From: Orientallactaga sibirica | Lineage: Eukaryota > Chordata > Mammalia > Rodentia > Dipodidae | Assembly (NCBI GenBank): GCA_036365145.1 | Contig: JAEOAD010000040.1 | Location: 13,518,501-13,582,500 of the forward strand | DNA: 64,000 bases | Direction: 5' to 3' | Shown: piece by piece, positions 34,601 to 45,565 of the stretch | Layout of the letters: each line of letters begins with the position of its first letter | Position numbering within the stretch: position 1 is the stretch's first letter | The notes under the pieces: generated by a model | What the model saw: only the letters and a program-made list of their open reading frames with translations | Told to the model about the DNA's origin: nothing | The model's database searches: none | Position numbers and translations under genes: made by a program

Positions 34601-37600
34601 TAAGTAGAAACTTTGTAATGGTGTCTTAAGGTTTATGATTAATCTATCTACGCATGGGCATGTTGGCATTTAAAATCTACTAGTCGAGTCTAAATTCCTC
34701 TAATGCAAAGTGGTTGAACTTTGCAGAGGACTTGATGGAGCCCTCATCTGAAGAGTGCCTCATACCACCTGTAGTTCAAGAGCTCCTGGCACGGCAGGGC
34801 GCACTCACCATTCTTGTCGTCCATGGGCACTTGGCTCAGTATCGTTAGGCCAACGAGGACATAGTAGACAAGGCCAAAACAGTACTGCACAATGTGGATC
34901 ACGGCACCGGAGAAGACGCTAATGAAGCAGCACTCGAAGAGGCGCCGCAGGCTGTGCAGCCACAGGAACAGCAGCACCAGGAACGCGGACAGCGCCAGCT
35001 CACCCTCTGCAACTCAGAAGGGGATGCGCTCAGCATCTGTCTCTGGGGATCAAACTGAGTTTTGTTTAAGACTACTAATGGAGTATTCAACAAGCCCAGA
35101 GCTGGAAAAGGGCTTGACAAATCACTCATACCTTTTTCTTTCCAGCAATAAGGACACGAGCCAAATGAAAGCCATATGGTAAGGTTAGTGAGAGAGGGGT
35201 GGGGCCAGCACCAACCCCTGACTCTGCTTTCATATTTATGAGGTGACATGGACCTCACAGTGGAGGGTCTGGCTGTTGAGAATCCAGGGGTCCATGGCCC
35301 ACAGCCAGATACAAATGGGCAGGAAGAGTTATCAGAAGGTCCCTGAAACTTCATTTGACCATGACCCAGGGCTCCTATCTGGCAGGATCCCTAGGGTCAT
35401 AGGTACCCACAAAGGCAGACAGAGGCAGGAATAGAAACAGTTATGCATTTTTTCCATATTAAAAAAAAATAAAGGACAGGAGATGTAGCTTAGTGGTAAA
35501 GTACTTGCCTAGTATGTGCAAGGCCTTGGGTTCCATCCCCAGCACTGCAAAAAAAAAATTATATATATATATATATACACATACATACATACATACATAT
35601 ACTGTTAGAAGACAGGGATCTCCCATTTTACCTTCCTACCATCCTTTCTCATCCCTCTGGTCCCAAAGAAGTCTGACAGAAAATTGATTTTTAAAATAAC
35701 ATAAAACCTAGTATTTCTTTTTTTTTGATGTGTTACCCAGACACACATTACAAAGAAACAGTTTAGAGAAGTTTTACGAACTATCCCCACCCACATAACA
35801 AGCACATGGATTAAGGACTGAAGCCTCACCAGCACCCCCTAGTGTTCCCATCCGGGCACTATTCTGCCTCCCACAAGCCAGAGGGCAGGAGCTTGTTCTA
35901 CCAATAGATTAGCTTTGCTCTTTTTGTACTTTATTTTATTTTTTTTTTTTTTTTTTTTGAGGTATGGTCCTACTGTAGCCCAGGCTGATCTGGAATTCAC
36001 TATGTAGTCTCAGGCTGGCCTCGAACTTACAGCAATCTTCCTACCTCTGCTTCCAAAGTACATTAAAGGCATGTGCCACCATGCCCAGCTTCTTTTTGTA
36101 CTTTAAGTAAATCAAAACCTGGCTTTTAACTCTTTATGAACGGTTAAAACAAGTACATTAAACTCATAACTAACCTTCCAAATAAAGTAAACAAGTAAAC
36201 AAATGAAGAGTGACCATGTATTTAGCTAGCACTACACCGAGGGGTTATGTACGCCCTTAACCCCCTCCTTTCTGTTTTAACCTATTTTGAGACAGGGTTT
36301 CACGAAGTTACCAGGCTGGTCGGAACTCACTCCATAGCCCAGGCAGGCTTTAAGTTTGGGATCCTCCTGCCTCAGTCTCCCGAGGGCTAGGATTCCAGGC
36401 CAGAGCCACCAGGCCAGCGTATTAAGGAGTGCAGTGGGCTTCATTAAGGTGTCCCCTCCCACAGGGGCTTTCCCAGTAGCCTCTTTTGCAACTAGCTCAC
36501 CTACTTAGACAAAAAAGGATTGTTTCTAGGGAGCCAGCAGTTTGTCTGTTGAAACAAAAGAGGACAGAGAACAAATTGTTCCTACTCTGTCCCTCACCCT
36601 CTGCCTGACCTTCATGGAGATCACTTCACCTCTTTTGACTTCAATTCCCTATGATAATGATTATTCTGAGATGGAGTCTTGCTATGGTCTTAACCTCTTG
36701 GACCCAAGCAACCCTCTTTCCTCAGCCCCCTGAATAGTTGGGGCTATAGATGTGCACCAGTGTATCTGGGTTCAATTTTTTTAATTTAATTAATTTATTT
36801 TATTGTACTTGAGAGAAAGAGAGAAAGAGAGAGAGGAAGAGGGAGAGGGAGAGAGAGAGAGAGAGAGAGAGAGAATGGGCATGCCAGGGCCTCTAGCCAC
36901 TGCAAAAAAACTCCAGATGCATGCACCACTTTGTGCATCTGGCTTACGTGGGTCCTGGGGAATCAAACAGAGGTCTTTTGGCTTTGCATGCAAGTGCATT
37001 AATGGCCAAGCCACCTCTCCAGCCTGGGTCGTTATTTTTAAAACTGCTTTACATGGCCAGGCACTGGTGGAACATACCTGCAATTCCAGAACTTGGAAGG
37101 CTGAGGTAGGAGGATTGCAAGTTGGAGGCCAACCTGGGCTACGAAGCAAGTTTGAGGACAGCCTGTCCTATAGCAAGACTTGGTCTTCAAACACAAAAAC
37201 AATGCCCCACTCCTAAAGCCCAAAATATTCTACACAATCCTCACAAAATATTTACATGGCCTTTGCTGGTGTGGCAGTTAAAGGGAATTTTATAATAATC
37301 TGACCCACAAATATTTACAATTTTATTATAAAATCAAAGCCTCACAGCAAACTAAGCCTTTTTAAATGTTTACCAAAAAGTGATTTAAAAAAATCAGAAA
37401 AAAATTAGCCAGGCATGGTGGCATACACCTTTAATCCCAGCACTGGGAAGGCAGAGGTAGGAGGATCACCGTGAGTTCAAGGCCACCCTGAGACTACATA
37501 GTGAATTCCAGGTCAGCCTGAGCTAGAGCCAGACCCTACCTCGAAAAACCAAAAAATCAAACTGCTTCTGAGTCCTAAGATACGAGTTTGGCTGGTGCTG

Positions 37601-40600
37601 TATGAATGATAAATAGATGAACCTGAGGATTCCCAAAAGCTTTCCCAGCATGTGTGAAGGAAGGCTTTTTATCAGCGGCGTTAAAACTATCAGAAAAGCA
37701 CAGGTAGTCCTGGGCACAGAATGGACTTGGGAGGTGACAGGAGCCGAGCCTGACCCTGGACTCTGCCATCACCTCCATGAGGTTTGGGGTCCCGTGACCA
37801 TCCATCAATGAGCCATGCGTCCCTGGACGTGGCGCTGGAGGGGTGAGAACTGCAGGCTGCAGCTCCTGGTGGCCAGCGGCAGGGCACAGGAAGCAGTTTC
37901 CTAAGGAGCCCGGAGCCAAATCACCTCGGGACTGTGCTGCTCCAAGAATTCTGAGCAAAGCGTGAAGCCATCTTGGGAAAGGCGCTCCCAGGAACAGAGA
38001 GTGAGTGAGGACCCAAAGCAGGAAGCCATTCCACAGCACGGAGATGACATAGAAGTGGGAGAAGTATCTGCCAAAGAAAACAGGAAGACAGCCGTCAGTC
38101 ACACACACAGGAAGGAATTTGCCTCCCTTGTCAAAAGTCCACGTAGCAGGGTCATCGACCGCTCCTGGTCTTAGGTTGGGTTCTAGGTCATCCTTAAGAC
38201 ATACAACCCAGAAGCAAGCCCAGCAGAAGGTCAAGAATGCCCTGCCCAGGCCACGGCAAGGGGAAGGCCAGCTGCGTTACTTTTCATACAAATATTTAGG
38301 GCACATGGAATAGGCTGGGCAAAGTTCTAGAAGTCCAGACTTGCATGGCACCGTCGCGTTCTGTTCTGTGCCTTAATGTAATTCACAGTTCAGTGCAGAG
38401 TCGAGGCATCCTTCATAACGGGTTGGCAGAAAGAGAGGGGGCAAGGGACACTGTTCTGGAGGGGTGGTCAGGATGGTCTTTCTGGAAGGAACACTTGCCT
38501 ACAACAAATCCTCTTTGCACACTAGAACTTTCTAGACAGGAAATAACTAGAGACACTGAAGTGGGTTCATGCTGGGTGTGTGCGGGTAGCATGCAGGACA
38601 TGCATGAGGTTGTAAGCATGACCTAGGGGACAGGGGCAAAGGAGACTGGCTTTTGTAATGGGGAACCATGTATGCAGAGGGGTCACCCAAGGTCAGAAAT
38701 GTTTTTTAAAAAAATTCCCCTGGGGCTGGAGAAGATGGCTTAGCGGTTAAGGTGTTTGCCTGCCAAGTCAAAGCACCCAGGTTCAATTCCCCAGGACCCA
38801 CGTAAGCCAGATGCACAAGGTGGCGCATGCATCTGGAGTTCGTTTGCAGCACGCCCATTCTCTCTCTCTCTTTCTCTGCCTTTCTCTCTCTCTCACAATA
38901 AATAATAAAATCCCCCTGGCTCACGGAGAAGTTCTGGAACTGACACAGAGGCAATGGAGGCAGTAAAAGCCCTTGAGCACTACTCCAGACTGGTCAGCAT
39001 GGTAAATTTCATGTCGAGAATATCGAAACACATAAAGAGGTAAGCAAAACATCTAAAAAGAACATCATTCATTCATTCTTTCCTTTCTTTTTTTCTTTTT
39101 TTGGTTTTTTTGAGGTAGGGTCTCACTCTGGCCCAGGCTGACCTGGAATTCACTATGTAGTCTCAGGATGGCCTCGAATTCATGGCAATCCTCCTTACCT
39201 CTGCCTCCCGAGCGCTGGGATTAAAGGCGTGCGCCACCACTCCCGGCTTTGATCATTATTATTCTTTTTTTTGCATTTCATTTTTTAAAAATATCCTTAT
39301 TGGGGCTGGGCAAATGGCTCAGCAGTTAAAGGTACTTGCTTGCAAAGCCTGCTGGCCTATGTTCAGTGCTGGAGCCACCCCAGATAAGCCAGATGCAAAA
39401 AGTGGCACAATCACCTGGCACTTGTTTGCAATGGCAAGAGAGCTCACTGAACCTTCCTTCCCACACACAAATGAATAAAAAAATTAAATAATTAAAAATA
39501 CCCGTTCGCGACATAGAAAATATTTAAGAGATGTAGAGTGGGGCCTGGGAGAAGAGCTAAGATGACAAAATTTCATCGACACAGCAATCCTGTCTGGGCA
39601 GATGGAAAATGATGGCTCAGAGAGGTTAAGTCACTTCCTAAGGTCACACGCTAAGTGCCAGCCTGGATGACTCTGGAGTTTACACCAAGTTGTTGCTCTC
39701 TTATGCATGCAGCCTAGACTTGCTTGAACCTGTTTTCCTGACCTTACATTTCATGTCACCAATTCATGAGTCGCTGAGCCACACCTTGCTGTTCGCCACG
39801 GTGTTTTTGATTCAAAGGCACTTTAGGTTGTTTTGTTTTTCATTCCTATTTTTTTGTTTGTTTGTTTGGTTTTTCAAGGTAGGGCCTCACTCTAGCCCAG
39901 GCTGGCCTGGAATTCACTATGTAGTCTCAGGGTGGCCTCGAACTCCCTGCGATCCTCCTACCTTGGCCTCCCAAGTGCTGAGATTAAAGGTGTGCACCAC
40001 CACGCCTGGCCTTACATTCCCATATTTTGATTTGTTTTCTCAGTTTCCTTCTATAGGAAACACTTTCCAGTCTTTACAGCAAAACATATGGCCTGCCTGA
40101 ATTAAAAGGCACACCAGAGTCTGAATACACACGTTCCATCCTCTGCAGACCCTTCATAGAAAAGCCAGCAGCCTTGGTGGGCTGCTGTACTCCCAGCAGG
40201 CTGATGGTGAGATGGGAGGTGGAGACAGGAGAAATTTCCCATGGCAAATATAAGAATGAAATCACAATGGCAGAGTGAGATCCAGAGAGAAAACCTGCCT
40301 CAGGGTGTGTGTGCTCACAAACAAGTAAATCTTACAGCACAGCAATGGCAGGTAAAGAGAACTTAAAGAGGGGATGGTGGCATTATCATTTTAAATATAT
40401 AGTATCATTTTAAATAAGACAGATATGAAAGGCCACACTGAGAAGGTGATGCCTGAGGACAGGAGCTAGGAGCCAAGTGGGGGGCAAGCTCTTGCAGTAG
40501 AGGTAAGAGGCAGCTCGGAGGCCTGGAGGTGGGGGGCCAGTGGGTGAGCTGAAAGGACGCCAAACTGGAACAGTATCAGTAGGGGGGACAAGTCAGAAGG

Positions 40601-40669
40601 GAGACAAGATTGCATAGGTGCTTGAGCTTTTACTATGAAAGGTTGTAACCACCCCATGGAGATATGATC

Positions 40670-40732
<63 letters not shown>

Positions 40733-43700
40733 TTTATTTATTTGAGACACAGAGAGAAAATGGGCACATCAGGGCAAACCAACTCTACATGCATACACCA
40801 CCTTATGCATATGGCTTTACGTGCGTCTTGGGGAATTGAAGCTAGGTACTTTGTTTGTTTGTTTGTTTTTTATTTTATTTTTGGAGAGAGACAGAGAGAG
40901 AGAGACAGAGACAGAGGAGAGGAAGACAGAGATGGTCGCGCCAGCAGTGTCTCAGCCGCTGAGAACGAAATCCAGATGCGTGCGCCCCTTGTGGTCAAGT
41001 GCGGCATTGCGCCCTTGCGTCACTTTGCATCTGGCTAACCGTGGGACCTGGAATTTGGAACGCTGGAGATTGGAACCAGCGTTCTTAGGCTTAGGAGGCA
41101 GGCGCCTTAACCCCTAAGCCATCTCTCCAGCCCTGAAGCTAGGTACTTTGGCTTCACAGGCAAGCACCTCAACAGCCATCTCTCCAGCCCTTACATATAT
41201 TTTCTGAGTGCTGGAGCTGACCCAGGGCCCTGTTAGGGGGGGCTTCAGGATTAATTAAAGAAGGGAACTCATGCTAACTGAGATCTGCTCAGGTGCCTGG
41301 CCCTGTGTGAAGTACTTGAACGCCATTAGCACTTATGAGACGAGCAAGAACTATCTCACACTCCCAGCTCTCATCCACATGAGCACCACCATCTCTTGTC
41401 TGGACCAACACAACATCCTCCAATCCAGCCTTCCCCACACATCAATGCCATCCTTTTAAAAACATCAATCCCATGATGCTATGCGTCCCCTCTACCACAA
41501 AGCCCTCAGCAACTTCCACCCACCAGAATGAGTGCTCAACTCCATCATGCATGCATGGCCCTGCTCACGGGCTCCCACTCACCCTGACTAGGTGGTTACA
41601 CTCACCCCACGTGCTTTGCTTGTGATGAAATCACACTGCTGTGTGTCCTTAAAAGTACTTTTGGCCCACTGTCTGCCTATAAACTCCAAAGAGCCACGAG
41701 AAGCTCTGGCTACAGGGCAGGCTGGCTGGATGGTGAACATGGGTCAGCTAAACAAAGACGTGAGATGATAAACAGCTCATCCCAGTCACTCTCGGAGTAA
41801 GCTACTCATGTTCACCAACTGATCTGAGTCTCCAACCATTCATTCATTCCAAACTTTCTTGTTGACAGCTGGGGAGATGGCTCAGGGCTTTAAGGCACTT
41901 GCTTGAGAGGGCCTGATTGTCCTTGGGCAGAAGCTTGGGATTCTATGAGAAACAAAAAATGTAAATGCTGCCTGGAAAAGATTCTAGCCCCTTCTCAGAA
42001 TGTCACTATGGGCATTAACTACATAGAGGTTACTGAGGAAACAATCATGGGGACATACAGTTAATGCAACTACTAAAAGTCAAGCTTATGTCATTGTAAC
42101 ATGGACATTTCTTAAGTCTCAAGTAACAAGGTCTAATGGTAAATAATGACAATGTTGGGCTGGAGAGATGGCTTAGTGGTTAAGGCGTTTGCCTGTGAAA
42201 CCTAAGGACCCAGGTTTGATTCCCCAGTACCCACCTAAACCAGATGCCCAAGGTGGCACATGTGCCTGGAGTTTGTTTGCAGTGGCTAGAGGCCCTGGTG
42301 CCCCCATTCTGTCTGCCTCTTTCTCTCTCAAACTAACTAAAATAATAAAATAAAGAATACATTTTTAAAAATATGACAATGTCCTCATAGTGGTGAAAAC
42401 CATAACGTGTTGAGGTATGAGAGCTAACACACAGTTGCACATGTTGCTAGTTACTGTGGTCTGCTGATTACATTTTTTTTTTTTTTTTTTTTTTTTTTTT
42501 GGTTTTTCGAGGTAAGGTCTCGCTCTAGCCAGGCTGACCTGGAACTCACTCTGTATTCTCAGGGTGGCCTCGAACTCCCAGCGATCCTCCTACCTCTGCC
42601 TCCCGAGTGCTGGGATTAAAGGCGTGCGCCACCATGCCCAGCCTGATTACATTCTTAATAAAGGAAATGCTAACTGACCGCAAGAGGATGGCGAAAACAA
42701 AATGAGACTTGCTTCCAATTCACAGACACGCTGAATCTGCTGGTGACATCCCAGGACTCTGGTACATAAAGCTTGGGTAGCTTTTTTTTTTTTTTTTTTC
42801 CCTCTGGAAACCAGTTCAATGGTAAGGTTTTCCTACCATGTGGAACCATTTTGACACTCTAGGAACAGAAGTGCTTCCACATACTACTGGAATCAAAAGC
42901 ATGGTAACTGTTGGTCCAGGTCACCCATTTATTCAGACTTTCTGGGGAACCAAAGGAACACAAGAACAGAGCAGTACCTTAATTTAAAACAAAATCTACC
43001 AGTTAGGGCTCATGGAAACCAACATTCCAGGACCTGCATTAAGGTTTTCTTCTTGTTTCTTTAGGGGAAAAAAAATTAGAAACAAAATTACCTAATACTA
43101 CCTTATGTGTAGAAATGCGACTTACAGCTGCTTATTCGTAAGTGCAGAGATAATAGACTTCTTTTCAACCTTAAGAGTGTCGTATTTTGCACAAGGAGCT
43201 GGGCGTGGTGGCGCACACCTTTAATCCTAGCACTTAGGAGACAGAGGTAGGAGGAACGCCATGTGTTCAAGGCCAACCTGAGACTACATAGTGACCTGGA
43301 GGTCAGTATGGGCTAGAGTGAGACCCTAACTCAAAACACCACCCCCCAAAAAAATTTGCACAAGGAAAAATATTTAAGTATAAGCATGTGGGCTGATTAA
43401 ACAGTTTCAGATTTGAATTAACCAAGATATTATGAGGTGCTTTATCCTCTGAGCATAAAGTTGCTGTCATTTGATCTCTCAGGCATGCATGACTCAGCTT
43501 TGCAGGATGCCAGATCTTCCCTAACAGTCATGTTGGAGGTTAAAAGTTGAGCATCTTAATTCCAACATACGGGGTTCAAGTTCCAGCATGCTACCTACTG
43601 GCACTGCGGGGCAGTTAAGTGGCAAGTCTGAGTCTGCGTATCTGTGAATGGGAAACGATAGCAGTGACATGTCCCTCTCCCAGGTCTGTCGTGGGGACTA

Positions 43701-45219
43701 AAGGAAGAAAAGCATACAGTGCTAGACACCTAGTCTGTTGTTATGAGGAACAAAGCGGCCTAGAGTTCCTTGGACAGTAACTCACCCTCTTTTCTCCTCA
43801 TTATAAAAGTGACAAGCACATTGTCAATAGAGGAGCATTTAAAGGAAGCAATAGGCTGTCATTTCCAACCCAACTCTATTTAACCTTTTTTCATATAGAC
43901 ACACAACGTTCAATAGAACAGTAATATGTGGATTGCACTGCTTTTGTTTTCTGGAGACCTTGCCAGTTGGGGTTTGTTTTTTTCTTTGTCTCAATAAAAA
44001 TGTCTTTTACTATTGGCCTCAATTTGTTGTTCCTTCTTTAATACTAAAAAAAATTAATTAATTAAGTTTAGGGAAAACAGTAACAGCTGCCACCTCATAG
44101 CATTAAATGCCATGGTAGGTCCCACTCTGGGATTCTGGATGAAGAAAAAGGTATTAGCTGTAGAAATTACAGTAGAGATGACAAGAAGCCCAAAGAGTAC
44201 CACTTGTGACAGAAATAAGTAAAGAAGGCCCAGTCCTTTCTTGTCTGTCATTTGATGGCATACTTGAGTGGAACCCTATCCAGAGATAAGCAAGAGCAGG
44301 GAATACTTTAAAAATTATTTTTATTTACTTATTTATTTACAAGCAGAGAAAGAGAGAGAGAGACAGAGGGACAGACAATGGGCACATCAGGGACTCTAGA
44401 CATTGAAACAACTCCAGAACCATGTGCCACTTTCTGTATCTGGCTTTATGGGGGTCCTAGGGAATCGAACCCAGGCCGTTAGGCTTTGCAGGCAAGCACC
44501 TTAACCGCCAAGCCATCTCTCTAGCCCTTAAGTGTATGTTTTTTAAAAAGTATGATTTGGGGCATGGTGGCACACGCCCTTAATCCCAGCACTCAGGAGA
44601 CAGAGTTAGGGGAATCTCTGTGAGCTCGAGGACACCCTGAGACTACATAGGGAATTCCAGGTCAGCCTGGACTAGAGTGAGACTTTACCTCAAAAAGCCA
44701 AAACTAAATAAATAAAAAAAGAAAAGAAAAAAAAAAATTTTAAGTATGATTTTATGAAGTCAAACAGCAGTTTGTACATGAACTCACCTTACTATAAAAA
44801 CATTTTATGGACAGCTACAGAGAACCTACTACAAACATATCAATCACTCCAACATATGAAATGGGTTGAACTTTAAAGTCCACTGAGTGTCCCATAAACT
44901 GGAAAATACTTGCTTTGTAGAAAGCAGTAAACAAGACAGCACTTCCCAGACAAGCCCCATTATTAAATGTGCTTAAAATTTTTTTTTTTTCATTTCATTT
45001 CATTTTTTTTTTTTTTGAGGTAGGGTCTCACTCTAGGCCAAACTGACCTGGAATTCACTATGTAGTCTCAGAGTGGCCTTGAACTCACAGTGATCCTCTT
45101 ACCTCTGCTTCCCAAGTGCTGGGATTAAAGGCATGCTCCACCATGACCGGCTCTCTAAATGTGCTTTTTTAAAACAGAATTTTATGAATCCCAGGTCAGC
45201 CTGGGCTAGCATGAGACCC

Positions 45220-45250
<31 letters not shown>

Positions 45251-45518
45251 TTTTATTTATTTATTTGAGAGAGACAGAAAGAAGCCAAGAGAAAGAGACA
45301 CAGAGAAAGAATGGGCACACCAGTGCCTCCAGCCACTGCAAATGAACTACAGATGCATGCACCACCTGTGCATCCAACCTACGTGGGTCCTGGGGAATCA
45401 AACCTGGGTCCTTTGGCCTTGCAGGCAAGTGCCTTAACTGCTAAGCCATCTCTCCAGCCCTCAAATGTGTGTGTGTGTGTGTGTGTGTGTGTTAATATTT
45501 ATTTTTATTTATTTATTT

Positions 45519-45565
<47 letters not shown>

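Larger units (their letters stand above)
30778..34808 (-). other. SRD5A3: SRD5A3 intron 3
   Basis: 4031 bases. It holds four consecutive minus-strand SINEs (31.06-31.8 kb), two B1-like fragments, a B4-like element and further SINE pairs at 32.99-33.36 and 34.15-34.54 kb. Non-repeat stretches are about 32.18-32.75 kb (open frame of about 125 codons on plus, unrecognised) and 33.37-34.15 kb (nothing recognised). Confidence 0.9.
35007..37924 (-). other. SRD5A3: SRD5A3 intron 2
   Basis: 2918 bases, mostly SINEs: ID at 35.47, B1-type at 35.93, 36.29, 36.67, 37.05 and 37.41, tRNA-SINE at 36.79 kb. The 360 bases next to exon 2 (37.56-37.92 kb) show no repeat. Confidence 0.9.
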
